Below are positions 24,222-33,737 of a DNA stretch of 64,000 nucleotides, piece after piece. The number at the start of each line of letters is the position of its first letter. Position 1 is the stretch's first letter. A program made the translations under genes and the position numbers. The stretch spans positions 186,001 to 250,000 of the forward strand of contig NZ_JAUIYO010000001.1 of assembly GCF_044891285.1 (NCBI RefSeq), in the 5' to 3' direction. A model generated the notes under the pieces. It searched no databases, was not told where the DNA came from, and saw only the letters and a list, made by a program, of their open reading frames with translations. This stretch comes from Pseudobacillus lumedeiriae. GTDB lineage: Bacteria > Bacillota > Bacilli > Bacillales > Domibacillaceae.

Positions 24222-25189
24222 CGCTCGATTTTTTGTTCCTTTTTTAACCCTCTAAAAGAACTTTTAATGAGTAAATACTCTTCTATCTCTTTAATAAATT
24301 GAAACAATGCTGCCCTTGCTTCGAACTCTTCCCGAGTATCCGGCAATCCCATCCCATCAATTTCTGCTTTTAAATCATACAATTGATTTAAGTGAAACGG
24401 CGCCGTATTTCCCGGGTGAATGCGGGTGCTTAACGCATCCATAAAGTCAGCAAGGACAAGAGCTGCTTTCACTTGATGGGAAATGGATGTGACAATCCCT
24501 AAAATCCGTTCGATGATGTCGAACTGCTTTTCTCTCATGACGAAATAGCTATAAAACAGCGTATCATCTTTCAACAGATGATTTTCTATGTTTTTAAAAG
24601 CCAGTTCTTTGCCTTCCTTCAGCAGTTTTTCCGTTTCAACAATTTCTTTCCCATCCCACATGTGATCTTTATCCCGCAGATAGAGGGCAATTTTGTGAAA
24701 AATCGTCATAAAGTTCTGCTCAATCTCCTCTTGCAGGTGATACATCCTCTTCTCTACACTCGGCATATATAAGTTCATCACAAGGGCCACGCCGATTCCA
24801 ATGGAAATAATACCGAATTCATTTACGATCAGCTCTTTCGTTACTTGACCAGCCGAGAAAATATGCAGGATAATGACACAGCTCGTAACAACGCCTTCCT
24901 TCAAATTCAGAAAGACAAGGGTCGGAATAAAAAACAAGAGCAGCAGGCTAATCACCCACGGCGCATAATCAATGCCTTCAAAAAAGAAAAAAGAAAAAAT
25001 CATGCCCACTGTACAGGCAAGAATGCGGCTCCAAGCAGCCCTTAGTGACTGTTTCTTCGTATTTTGAATACATAAAATTGTAATAATCCCAGCCGATACA
25101 AAGCCCCCAAGACCCGCCCATTGGGAAATAGTAATAGCCAAAGCTGTACCGATGGCTGTTTTAGCTGTTCGATAACCAATTTTGAACAT
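24191..25189 (-). CDS. yqjA: Aromatic acid exporter family membrane protein YqjA
   Basis: 332 residues. Four to six membrane segments lie in the first 140 residues, followed by a soluble helical C-terminal domain (DUF939 type) and a basic tail. Related to the FUSC/ArAE aromatic acid exporter family; the substrate of this subgroup is unknown. The ATG has AGGAGAAAGCAT upstream. Its last codons form half of the terminator. Lies between yqjC and brxB as in B. subtilis apart from a missing yqjB. Confidence 0.85.
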   Translation of the reverse strand: MFKIGYRTAKTAIGTALAITISQWAGLGGFVSAGIITILCIQNTKKQSLRAAWSRILACTVGMIFSFFFFEGIDYAPWVISLLLLFFIPTLVFLNLKEGVVTSCVIILHIFSAGQVTKELIVNEFGIISIGIGVALVMNLYMPSVEKRMYHLQEEIEQNFMTIFHKIALYLRDKDHMWDGKEIVETEKLLKEGKELAFKNIENHLLKDDTLFYSYFVMREKQFDIIERILGIVTSISHQVKAALVLADFMDALSTRIHPGNTAPFHLNQLYDLKAEIDGMGLPDTREEFEARAALFQFIKEIEEYLLIKSSFRGLKKEQKIERKKKPVPEME

Positions 25190-25230
25190 ATGCTTTCTCC
25201 TGAACTGAAAAATTCATTGTTGTGAAAGAA

Positions 25231-25278
25231 AAAGACTGCCCCAAAAGCAAAAAGTCAGGCATCTGCGGGACAGTCTCT
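25231..25278 (-). terminator. Terminator of brxB
   Basis: GACTGCCCC pairs with GGGACAGTC (imperfect centre), followed by TCTTTTTC on the minus strand. It lies 14 bp after the brxB stop codon. Confidence 0.7.
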
Positions 25279-25291
25279 TCCATGATGTTTT

Positions 25292-25729
25292 TTATACTTC
25301 TTCGCAATATTGCTCAAACGCATCTTGAAGCTTGTGCACAACAGACATTGGATCATGCCCTTCAATTTCATGACGCTCTACCATCGTGCACAGTTTGCCG
25401 TCTTTCAATAAAGCAAATGACGGAGAGGATGGCGGATAACCGACAAAATAACTGCGTGCTTTCGCTGTTGCTTCTTTATCCTGGCCGGCAAACACCGTTA
25501 CAAGATGGTCTGGACGTTTGTCGCTATGAATAGAATGAGCAGCAGCCGGACGTGCGATGCCGCCCGCGCAGCCGCAGACAGAGTTAATCATTACTAAAGT
25601 TGTCCCTTTTTTCGTTAAAGCCTCTTCCACTTCTTCCGGTGTTTGCAGCTGTGTATATCCAGCAGCTGTAATTTCCTCACGTGCTTGGCGCACGACATCA
25701 TTCATTAAAAAGTTAAAATCTATATTCAT
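25292..25729 (-). CDS. brxB: Bacilliredoxin BrxB (YqiW)
   Basis: 145 residues with a thioredoxin-like fold and the family's CGC motif (NSVCGCAGG) at about 52-54. Bacilliredoxins remove bacillithiol from oxidised proteins, so its presence implies bacillithiol chemistry in the organism. The ATG at 25729 (MNIDFNFLMNDVV) is preceded by GGGGAAAGA; the upstream extension to 25795 lacks a site. Downstream of a transposed bmr region in B. subtilis (yqiW), here directly after yqjA. Confidence 0.92.
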   Translation of the reverse strand: MNIDFNFLMNDVVRQAREEITAAGYTQLQTPEEVEEALTKKGTTLVMINSVCGCAGGIARPAAAHSIHSDKRPDHLVTVFAGQDKEATAKARSYFVGYPPSSPSFALLKDGKLCTMVERHEIEGHDPMSVVHKLQDAFEQYCEEV

Positions 25730-25896
25730 TCTTTCCCCACTCCTTTTTCCTCTTTCATGTATTCTTATGATAAGCCAATTACTTGTTGTTTTCAAATAAT
25801 CACATTTATTTTTTAAATAATTATGTTTGAAGCGCCCCGCTCCAGGGAATAGAAAGAAAGCAACGAGATTCGGCCCCCCTAAACTCCCATTGTGAA

Positions 25897-25937
25897 GGAG
25901 CTGCCTTAAACGTGTCTGACACGTTTAAGGCAGCTCC
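25897..25937. repeat. Perfect 41-bp palindrome just after meaB
   Basis: GGAGCTGCCTTAAACGTGTC (25897-25916), one central T, then its exact complement to 25937. It starts eight bases after the meaB stop. There is no T-run on the minus strand, so it is not a classical terminator. It could be a regulator site, an RNA stabiliser or a transcriptional barrier. Confidence 0.75.
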
Positions 25938-25944
25938 GATTCTT

Positions 25945-27072
25945 TCATTCGAACGGCTCCTTATGCCTATATACATTGGTAAATAGGTCGCTGACCGCCT
26001 GGGCCGGTGTGATTTCTCCAGACATCGCTTTTGTTTCCATATCATCCAAATGTGTCATGACATAGGAATGGTTATAGAAATTCATTTTCAGCTGTTCCAT
26101 AATGAGCGTGTGCAGCCACTCTTTCGTTTGCAGGCGGCGGCGTTCTTCAAACATGCCGCTCTCTTTCATTTTTCCTTCAAATTCTTGAATAACCCCCCAT
26201 AGTTCATTAATGCCCTCCTTCTGAATGGCAGAACAAGTAAATGCTTTCGTTTCCCAGCCTCTTGTTGCTGGCTGAATCATACGAAGGATTTGATTAAATT
26301 CCCGTTTTGTTTTCTCAGCAAGCTGCTTGTTCTCTCCGTCTGCTTTATTGACGACAATAGCATCTGCCAGCTCCATAATGCCTTTTTTGATCCCTTGCAG
26401 ATCGTCCCCTGCCCCTGTCAGTGTCATAAGCAGGAAAAAATCAACCATGCTGCGGACGGTAAATTCCCCCTGGCCAACGCCGACCGTTTCAATAAGAATG
26501 ACCTGAAAGCCAGCCGCTTCACATAGAAGCATCGTTTCTCTCGTTTTTCGATGAACTCCCCCAAGTGTACCACCAGAAGGAGATGGACGAATAAACGCGT
26601 TCGGATGTTTCGCCAGCTCTTCCATTCGCGTTTTGTCCCCAAGAATGCTTCCGCCGGAAATAGATGAACTCGGATCAATGGCCATGACGGCTGTTTTGAG
26701 ACCGTTTTCACAAAGCATATAGCCAAGCACTTCAATGAACGTACTTTTCCCAGCTCCGGGCACCCCCGTGACCCCAATACGAATGGATTCACCTGTATAA
26801 GGCAGGAGCTGCTGCAGCAGCTCCTGGCCGTATGTGTAGTGGCTGTTTAAATTGCTTTCGATAAAAGTGATCGCCTTAGCCAAGTCTTTCCGTTCCCCAG
26901 CCCGTACTTTTCCCGCCAGTTCATAAACATCCGGCAGTGTCTCCTCTTTCTTTTGAAACCGTTTCTTTTGGGAAGAAGTAAAACCATCGTGGGAAGATGT
27001 GATGCCTTTTAAGACATGAAGAGCTGACTCGCTGTTCTCCTCTATATTTGAATGTTCGTTTTTATCCATCAT
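25945..27072 (-). CDS. meaB: Methylmalonyl-CoA mutase-associated GTPase MeaB/ArgK
   Basis: 375 residues of the G3E P-loop GTPase family. Walker A GVPGAGKST is at about 101-109, then AIDPSSSISGGSILGDKTRM, the switch-like ETVGVGQGE and base-specificity NKAD. A C-terminal helical dimerisation part follows. MeaB loads and protects adenosylcobalamin on the mutase. Its ATG overlaps the mutB stop by four bases (ATGA), so it is translated with it. A B12-using metabolism is therefore expected. A long palindrome lies right after the stop. Confidence 0.94.
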   Translation of the reverse strand: MMDKNEHSNIEENSESALHVLKGITSSHDGFTSSQKKRFQKKEETLPDVYELAGKVRAGERKDLAKAITFIESNLNSHYTYGQELLQQLLPYTGESIRIGVTGVPGAGKSTFIEVLGYMLCENGLKTAVMAIDPSSSISGGSILGDKTRMEELAKHPNAFIRPSPSGGTLGGVHRKTRETMLLCEAAGFQVILIETVGVGQGEFTVRSMVDFFLLMTLTGAGDDLQGIKKGIMELADAIVVNKADGENKQLAEKTKREFNQILRMIQPATRGWETKAFTCSAIQKEGINELWGVIQEFEGKMKESGMFEERRRLQTKEWLHTLIMEQLKMNFYNHSYVMTHLDDMETKAMSGEITPAQAVSDLFTNVYRHKEPFE

Positions 27073-29261
27073 TCATCCAGTTCCTCATAGCCGAGTCTGC
27101 TGTATATTTCTTCTAATACTTTCTGAGCCGAAACCGGAATGACAGTGCCTGGTCCAAAGATAGCGGCTGCTCCATTAGCCCGCAGAAACTCGTAGTCTTG
27201 AGCAGGAATGACCCCGCCGATAAAAACGACAATGTCTTCGCGGCCGAGCTTTTTAAGCTCAGCCATTAAAGCAGGCAGCAAAGTTTTATGACCAGCTGCA
27301 AGTGAGCTTACACCGATCGCATGCACGTCATTTTCAACCGCCTGCATTGCCGTTTCTTCTGGTGTTTGAAACAATGGACCGATATCCACATCAAACCCTA
27401 AATCAGCATAGGCAGTAGCTACGACCTTTGCCCCGCGGTCATGGCCGTCCTGGCCCATTTTAGCGACAAGGAGGCGCGGCCGCCGCCCTTCCTGTTTATA
27501 AAATTCATCTGTCATCCGTTTCACTTCAGCTATTTGATCTCCATCTGAAAAATTCGAACTGTACACTCCGCTTACTGATCGGATCACTGCCTTGTGCCTT
27601 CCGCTGACCTGCTCAATCGCATCAGAAATTTCACCGAGTGTCGCTCGGACCCTTGCCGCATCGATCGCACATGACAACAAATTTCTCTTGCCAGTTTTGA
27701 CTGCGTTTGTGATCTCCTTCAATGTTGCATCTACTTTTGCTTGATCACGCGCTTCCTTCACCTGCTGCAAACGCTCAATCTGCTTTCGCCTGACGGCTGT
27801 ATTATCAATATCAAGAATATCAAGAGGATCTTCTTCCGCTAAACGATAACGATTCACTCCAACGATCGTTTCTTCCCTAGAATCTATTCGCGCCTGGCGT
27901 CTCGCTGCTGCTTCTTCAATCCGCATTTTTGGCAAGCCTGTTTCAATCGCTTTCGTCATGCCGCCCAAGCGCTCCACTTCTTCGATATGCTTCCACGCTC
28001 TTTCCATTAATTCATCCGTTAACATTTCCACATAATAAGAGCCGGCCCACGGATCGATCACGTCCGTAATTCCCGTTTCTTCCTGTAAATAAAGCTGGGT
28101 ATTACGGGCAATCCGGGCTGAAAAATCGGTTGGAAGAGCGATCGCTTCATCCAATGCATTCGTATGCAGCGACTGAGTATGCCCCATCGCTGCCGCATGG
28201 GCTTCAATGAGCGTCCGCGTCACATTATTGAACGGATCTTGTTCTGTCAAGCTCCAGCCGGACGTCTGAGAGTGCGCCCTCAGCGTCATTGACTTCGCAT
28301 GTTTCGGCTCAAATGACTTCATCATCTGCGCCCATATACGCCGGGCTGCCCGCAGTTTTGCTACTTCCATAAAATAATTCATTCCAATCGCCCAGAAAAA
28401 TGAAAGCCGCGGTGCAAATGAATCAATGCTGATGCCTGCTTTTAATCCTGTCCGTACGTATTCCAGTCCATCTGCCAATGTATACGCAAGTTCGATATCT
28501 GCCGGCGCTCCTGCTTCCTGCATATGGTAGCCGGAAATGCTGATACTATTAAACTTCGGCATATAACTGGAGGTATACTCAAAAATATCAGCAACAATAC
28601 GCATGGAAACATCCGGCGGATAAATATACGTATTTCTCACCATATATTCTTTTAAAATATCATTTTGAATCGTTCCCGACAGTTTTTCAGGAGGTACTCC
28701 CTGCTCTTCTGCTGCTACGATATAAAAGGCCATCACGGGCAGGACCGCCCCGTTCATCGTCATCGATACAGACATTTGATCCAGCGGAATGCCGGCAAAC
28801 AAAATGTTTGTATCTTCCACAGAATCAACCGCTACCCCTGCTTTACCGACATCTCCAACGACCCGGGGATGATCAGAATCGTATCCCCGGTGAGTCGGCA
28901 GGTCAAAAGCAACAGACAGCCCTTTTTGCCCCATCGCCAAATTTCGGCGATAAAAGGCGTTGCTTTCTTCCGCCGTCGAAAAGCCGGCATATTGGCGAAT
29001 CGTCCACGGACGATTCGTATACATGGCCGGATAAGGTCCTCTCGTAAAAGGAACCATACCAGGTAAATCATCTAGGTGGCTGAAATCTTTTATATCTTCT
29101 TTCCTATAAAGCGGCCGGCAATGAATGCGTTCGTTCGTTTCAAAAGAGAGCTTGTCAAAGGACTGCTTCACTTTCCGTTCCAATGCAGCTTTCCATTCTT
29201 GCAAAGAGGGCTGATCCTCCTTATTTTTTGGAGAGAACTGTGTAAAATCCGGTTTAGTCAC
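27069..29261 (-). CDS. mutB: Methylmalonyl-CoA mutase large subunit
   Basis: 730 residues. An N-terminal TIM barrel binding the CoA ester (contains TRGPYPAMYTNRPWTIRQYAGFS split motif and RAHSQTSGWSLTEQDPFNN) is followed by a C-terminal B12-binding domain. The DxHxxG lower-axial-ligand motif is present in GQDGHDRGAKV at about residue 610. Converts (R)-methylmalonyl-CoA to succinyl-CoA with adenosylcobalamin. It overlaps mutA by eight bases and meaB by four. Also called scpA/mcmA2. Confidence 0.95.
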   Translation of the reverse strand: MTKPDFTQFSPKNKEDQPSLQEWKAALERKVKQSFDKLSFETNERIHCRPLYRKEDIKDFSHLDDLPGMVPFTRGPYPAMYTNRPWTIRQYAGFSTAEESNAFYRRNLAMGQKGLSVAFDLPTHRGYDSDHPRVVGDVGKAGVAVDSVEDTNILFAGIPLDQMSVSMTMNGAVLPVMAFYIVAAEEQGVPPEKLSGTIQNDILKEYMVRNTYIYPPDVSMRIVADIFEYTSSYMPKFNSISISGYHMQEAGAPADIELAYTLADGLEYVRTGLKAGISIDSFAPRLSFFWAIGMNYFMEVAKLRAARRIWAQMMKSFEPKHAKSMTLRAHSQTSGWSLTEQDPFNNVTRTLIEAHAAAMGHTQSLHTNALDEAIALPTDFSARIARNTQLYLQEETGITDVIDPWAGSYYVEMLTDELMERAWKHIEEVERLGGMTKAIETGLPKMRIEEAAARRQARIDSREETIVGVNRYRLAEEDPLDILDIDNTAVRRKQIERLQQVKEARDQAKVDATLKEITNAVKTGKRNLLSCAIDAARVRATLGEISDAIEQVSGRHKAVIRSVSGVYSSNFSDGDQIAEVKRMTDEFYKQEGRRPRLLVAKMGQDGHDRGAKVVATAYADLGFDVDIGPLFQTPEETAMQAVENDVHAIGVSSLAAGHKTLLPALMAELKKLGREDIVVFIGGVIPAQDYEFLRANGAAAIFGPGTVIPVSAQKVLEEIYSRLGYEELDE

Positions 29262-31185
29262 TTGTTTCCACCCCTTCCAAACGATGGAGTAAAGCGGTTA
29301 ACTTTTTGACGATATTTTGTCCTGAATAGACGGATCCATCGAGACCTGAACAGCGCCACTTAGCTTCTGTTTCAGCCGAAAGCTTCCCAGCAAGATCCAG
29401 CAGGATATTGTTTCTCTCTTTCTTTACAGCTGCAGCAAGTGATGGACCGAATTGTTCATATGCTTCATCTTTTCCACAAATACAGTAATAAGCCAGCTGA
29501 CTTTCCTTTACGAATTGCGCAGCTTCTTCAATCGTTTGGCATTCTCCGCTTAGCTCGCTCTCAATGCCTCCTATTGAAAGCTGACTTATCACAAAGTCAG
29601 CCCGCAGCTTGAACTCTTTTAATGGTCCTAAGCAAATAAGACCAGCCTTCACTTTTTTTCCTAACAATTGCATTCGTTCGGCCCGTTCCCTTAATCTTTC
29701 AAACGGCTCAGCCAATCTTTTAGATGAAATCGGTATAACCGCAGTACCGCTGTCTTTCACATAAAGCGCAGCAATCGTTGTTTGATCCTTGACTTTACCC
29801 GTCAACTCTTGAAACAAAGAAATAGATTCTCCAGACAATGATACAGAAGGCTTCGGCTTTTCTTTCGGTACCTGTTCATGAAGATCAGCATAACTGTTCG
29901 TTCCAATCATCGATCTCTTTTGCGTTGCCAAATCCTCTCTTCTTTTTTTCATAACAGCAGCCAATTCCTTTTGAACGGTACCGTCCTTAAGAACCGAAAT
30001 GATTCCGCCCGCCGCTTCCATCTGTATGAAATGCTCCCATGCCGCTTGGCTGAGTTCTGTTGTTAATGTTTCTATATAATAAGAACCGCCTGCTGGATCG
30101 ATGACCTCTCCAAGGTAAGACTCATGCTGTAAAATGAGGGGAATATTCCTTGCCATCCGTTCTCCTAAAGAAGAAGGACCGTTCAATTGATCAAATGGAA
30201 CAGCTTGCACATATTCTACTCCGCCAAGCAAGGCGGAAAACACCCCGCTGCCCGTACGTAAAAGGTTGACATGAGAATCAAGCTTCGAAAAAGTAAATAT
30301 AGATGTTTCTGCTCCTACTAGGACTTTCACTGCCTCTCCGCTCACTCCATACGAGCTGCAAAGAGCATACCAAACTTTTCGAAAAGCTCTTAGTTTGGCT
30401 ATCTCCATAAAAAATTGTGAACCGATCGCAAAGTGGAAACACATCTTTTCAATGACTTCCACCGGAGACCATCCTTTTTCTTTCAGCCATTCAATATAAA
30501 ACACAGCTTCAGCAAGGGCAATGGCAATCTCTTGAACCGCATTTGCCCCCCCTTCATGATAAGGAGTAGTGTCGATGCGAATAGTTTTCAGTTTAGGAAG
30601 AGCTTTTCTCAATGCTGTTACGGCCTCTGCCTGCAATGCAAGCGCTCGCTCACTTGGCACGAGTCCTTTTTTAGCATAAAGAGAAACGATATCTGTCCCG
30701 GCTGCTCCCGTTACGCGGCTAGATTTAATTTTTAATAAAAAGGAAGCAATAGCAAGAAAATGATCGTTTGTATGGATATATAAGGGGTATTCTTCTAAAG
30801 GAAGGGCAGAAAACTGAGTGAATGTCATTTGGGAGATGTCTTCCACCACAAACGATAACGCCTGTTGACCCTCCTGCAGAGCTACAGACATTTTTTTCTT
30901 TAAATCCGTGCCAGTATCTGATTTTACGGAAGGGGCATTTTTCCAAGAGGTTTCAAGATAACCGCCTTCGTAAAATCCTCTCGTATAAGAAGGAAAACCC
31001 GGGTATTGATCGGCAAAATCTGCTGTCTCCTCCCGTCCATATAAAGGCTTTAATAAAATGTTTTCATAAGTAGCTGTATGAAGAGTCTGTAGCGATTGTC
31101 CGTTTAAAGAAGCTTCTGCTGTTTTTCTCCATTCCGACCACGCCGCTTTTGGAAATTGTTGAGCTTTCATTTCTTGGATTCTCAT
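29254..31185 (-). CDS. mutA: Methylmalonyl-CoA mutase small subunit
   Basis: 643 residues. Same barrel layout as MutB, but the C-terminal domain lacks the DxHxxG cobalamin motif, as is usual for the non-catalytic partner in the heterodimer. The start ATG 31185 has GGAGAGGAGATTTG upstream; the preceding TTG is part of the site. First gene of mutA-mutB-meaB. A 227-bp gap upstream, divergent to ypuA, should carry the promoter; I saw no clear operator there. Confidence 0.93.
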   Translation of the reverse strand: MRIQEMKAQQFPKAAWSEWRKTAEASLNGQSLQTLHTATYENILLKPLYGREETADFADQYPGFPSYTRGFYEGGYLETSWKNAPSVKSDTGTDLKKKMSVALQEGQQALSFVVEDISQMTFTQFSALPLEEYPLYIHTNDHFLAIASFLLKIKSSRVTGAAGTDIVSLYAKKGLVPSERALALQAEAVTALRKALPKLKTIRIDTTPYHEGGANAVQEIAIALAEAVFYIEWLKEKGWSPVEVIEKMCFHFAIGSQFFMEIAKLRAFRKVWYALCSSYGVSGEAVKVLVGAETSIFTFSKLDSHVNLLRTGSGVFSALLGGVEYVQAVPFDQLNGPSSLGERMARNIPLILQHESYLGEVIDPAGGSYYIETLTTELSQAAWEHFIQMEAAGGIISVLKDGTVQKELAAVMKKRREDLATQKRSMIGTNSYADLHEQVPKEKPKPSVSLSGESISLFQELTGKVKDQTTIAALYVKDSGTAVIPISSKRLAEPFERLRERAERMQLLGKKVKAGLICLGPLKEFKLRADFVISQLSIGGIESELSGECQTIEEAAQFVKESQLAYYCICGKDEAYEQFGPSLAAAVKKERNNILLDLAGKLSAETEAKWRCSGLDGSVYSGQNIVKKLTALLHRLEGVETSD

Positions 31186-31412
31186 CAAATCTCCTCTCCT
31201 TGCTTCGCTTTTTCATCTCACTTTATTAAAATATTCAAAATATTCAATCACTATTATTTTATCTGACTAGATCTCTACAATCAACGAAGGTCTCGTGAGA
31301 AAAAGAGAAACATGACCTATTCATGTTAGTCCATTCGTGAAAAAATCTTTATATCATGCTATGCTATCTTTACCTTCTTCATTAGAAGGAAACTGAATTA
31401 GGGGAGAAAAAA

Positions 31413-32273
31413 ATGAAAAAAATCTTCGCATGGCTGGGAGTGTTCTTTTTAAGCTTCACTACGATTGCGCAGGCAGACAGTGTCGTTGGCGATGTGATCG
31501 TGACTCTTGGCGAGAACTTATCACCTGCTCAAAAAGAGCAAATTCTAAACGAGATGGACGTTCCAAATGATGTAACCACTATTACCGTATCCAATGAAGA
31601 AGAACATAAATATCTAGGAAACTATATACCGAAAGCGCAAATTGGTTCTAAAGCGATCTCATCCAGCAAAATTACGATGAAAGAAAAAGGATACGGCATT
31701 AACGTTGAGACAAACAATATTTCCTGGGTATCCAAAGAGATGTATACGAACGCTTTATCTACAGCAGGTGTAAAGGATGCGGATATTTATATTACCGCTC
31801 CATTTGAAGTATCAGGTACCGCTGCTCTCACTGGTCTTATTAAAGCTTATGAAACTTCAACTGGAGAGAAAATTCCGGAAGAACAAAAGCAAGTCGCCAA
31901 TGAAGAAATGGTTACAACGGCCAAACTCGGGGATGAAATTGGGGAACAACAGGCGACTGAACTCATTCAACGTGTGAAAGAAGAAGTAGCTAAACAAAAT
32001 CCGCAAACGCTTCAAGATATTAAGATTATTATTAACAATGTATCAAATGAACTGAACATCCAGCTGACACAAGATCAAATCAACCAGCTTTCTGCTTTGT
32101 TCGATAAAATGAAAAATCTCGACATTAACTGGGATCAAGTGAATGAGCAGATTGATAAAGCAAAAGAAAAATGGAACGACTTCAAAAATTCCGAAGAAGG
32201 AAAAAGCATTTTACAATCGATTCTTGATTTCTTGCAGGCGATCGTTGACTGGATCGCTAATCTATTTAAATAA
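31413..32273 (+). CDS. ypuA: YpuA-like secreted protein (DUF1002)
   Basis: 286 residues. A signal peptide (about 1-21, cleavage near AQADS) is followed by the DUF1002 region, with segments VVGDVIVTLGENLS, YITAPFEVSGTAALTGLIKAYE that recall B. subtilis YpuA. A helical C-terminal part ends with a hydrophobic segment (LQAIVDWIANLF). Exported; function unknown. The ATG has AGGGGAGAAAAAA upstream. In B. subtilis ypuA lies elsewhere, near the spoIIA/lysA region. A good terminator follows. Confidence 0.85.
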   Translation: MKKIFAWLGVFFLSFTTIAQADSVVGDVIVTLGENLSPAQKEQILNEMDVPNDVTTITVSNEEEHKYLGNYIPKAQIGSKAISSSKITMKEKGYGINVETNNISWVSKEMYTNALSTAGVKDADIYITAPFEVSGTAALTGLIKAYETSTGEKIPEEQKQVANEEMVTTAKLGDEIGEQQATELIQRVKEEVAKQNPQTLQDIKIIINNVSNELNIQLTQDQINQLSALFDKMKNLDINWDQVNEQIDKAKEKWNDFKNSEEGKSILQSILDFLQAIVDWIANLFK

Positions 32274-32281
32274 GAAAATAA

Positions 32282-32326
32282 CGAAGCTGACCCCGGTCTA
32301 TGTGCCGAAACGGGTCAGCTTTTTAA
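32282..32326 (+). terminator. Terminator of ypuA
   Basis: AAGCTGACCC pairs with GGGTCAGCTT, followed by TTTAAATCTTT. Ten perfect base pairs, loop 18 bases. Confidence 0.85.
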
Positions 32327-32335
32327 ATCTTTCTC

Positions 32336-32452
32336 TTTGTTAAACTTCCTTATCAGTTTCTGCTGGGGATGGTCCGGGAGCCTCCTCGCCGCTGTCGCAC
32401 TGCGGGGTCTCCCACCTTCCGCTCCAATCAACAATCATCATTAACATAGCCA
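32336..32452. repeat. Dispersed repeat family 1, longest copy
   Basis: Carries the outer blocks seen elsewhere (TTTGTTAAAC, TTTCTGCTG, CTTCCGCTCCAATCAACA, CATTAACATAGCC) plus the central GAGCCTCCTCGCCGCTGTCG and GCGGGGTCTCCCACC. It lies between convergent ypuA and bkdB. It is slightly decayed (CAGTTTC for GATTTCC). Confidence 0.75.
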
Positions 32453-32458
32453 AATCCC

Positions 32459-33709
32459 TTAATAAACAGATGTATCGGCTGATATACTCTCCAAAATTTC
32501 TTTTACCCGCTGCAAGAAGCGCCCGCAGACGAGACCATCCAGCACACGGTGGTCAAGCGACAGACAAAGATTAACCATATCACGGATCGCAATCATATTA
32601 TTATTTACAACAACCGGGCGCTTTACAATCGCTTCAATTTGTAAAATCGCCGCCTGTGGATAATTAATGATGCCCATGGATTGGACCGATCCGAATGTTC
32701 CAGTATTATTGACTGTAAATGTACCGCCTTGCATATCCTCTGCTTTCATTGTGCCTGAACGTACTTTACCGGCGAGATCATGAATGTCCTTCGCAATCCC
32801 TTTGATTGTTTTTTCATCAGCCCGTTTAATGACCGGAACAAACAAAGCATCTTCTGTTGCTACAGCAATCGAAAGATTAATCTCTTTCTTTTGAATGATC
32901 GTATCTCCAGCCCACATTGCATTGATTTGTGGGAATTCTTTCAACGCTTGAGCAACTGCTTTGACGAAAAAAGCAAAATACGTTAGGCTATAGCCTTCAC
33001 GCTCTTTAAATTCCTGCTTTAAAGCATCACGACGGGCCACAAGGTTCGTTACATCCACTTCCGTCATCATCCAGGCATGCGGCACTTCATGCTTAGAGCG
33101 GACCATATTCGCCGCAATGGCTTTTCTGACGCCGCTCACCGGAATGCTAATATCGCCCGGTATAGGAGCAGCACCCGCTTGAAATGGCGCCTGCCCGGTC
33201 ATTTTTTCTACAGCTGCCGATGTTTGGTGCGGTCTTGGAATGTCACCAGATTGTACGATGTTCATAATATCTTTACGCGTAATCCGCCCGCCTTTTCCAG
33301 ATCCGCTCACTTGCGTTAAGTCAATTTGATGCTCCTGAGATAGTTTCAATACAGCTGGTGAATATCGGGCTTTGTTTTCATTTCCCGTTTTTAAGGTTTC
33401 TGCTGTTTCAGTTTGGCCAGATGCCGCAGCATCTTCTTTTTGATCCGATTCTTCTATAACCGCTGCACCTTCAACGTCCATTAGACAAATGACGGCTCCA
33501 ACTTCCAATGTCTCTCCTTCATCAGCGATCAATTCTTTAATCGTACCTGTAAAAGAAGAAGGTACTTCCGCATTTACTTTATCTGTCATCACTTCAGCAA
33601 TGGGCTCATACTTGTTGACGTGATCACCTGCTTTGACAAGCCACCGGCTGACTGTTCCTTCGGTGACACTTTCCCCAAGCTTCGGCATGGTTACTTTCTC
33701 CGTTGCCAC
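32459..33709 (-). CDS. bkdB: Branched-chain keto-acid dehydrogenase E2 (lipoamide acyltransferase)
   Basis: 416 residues: lipoyl domain (1-80, lipoyl-Lys44 in MTDKVNAEV), an Ala/Glu-rich linker, peripheral subunit-binding domain (about 115-150, KARYSPAVLKLSQEH), and the catalytic core with HRVLDG near the C-terminus and DLVARRDALK-like interior. Transfers the branched acyl group to CoA. The start is GTG with GGGGGATTTTTT upstream. Last gene of the bkd operon. Confidence 0.95.
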   Translation of the reverse strand: MATEKVTMPKLGESVTEGTVSRWLVKAGDHVNKYEPIAEVMTDKVNAEVPSSFTGTIKELIADEGETLEVGAVICLMDVEGAAVIEESDQKEDAAASGQTETAETLKTGNENKARYSPAVLKLSQEHQIDLTQVSGSGKGGRITRKDIMNIVQSGDIPRPHQTSAAVEKMTGQAPFQAGAAPIPGDISIPVSGVRKAIAANMVRSKHEVPHAWMMTEVDVTNLVARRDALKQEFKEREGYSLTYFAFFVKAVAQALKEFPQINAMWAGDTIIQKKEINLSIAVATEDALFVPVIKRADEKTIKGIAKDIHDLAGKVRSGTMKAEDMQGGTFTVNNTGTFGSVQSMGIINYPQAAILQIEAIVKRPVVVNNNMIAIRDMVNLCLSLDHRVLDGLVCGRFLQRVKEILESISADTSVY

Positions 33710-33737
33710 AAAAAATCCCCCTTCCTATCAAACTGCC

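Noticed and set aside
29254..31185. MutA as a broken mutase lacking the cobalamin motif
   Set aside because: Lack of DxHxxG is normal for the small subunit of two-subunit mutases.
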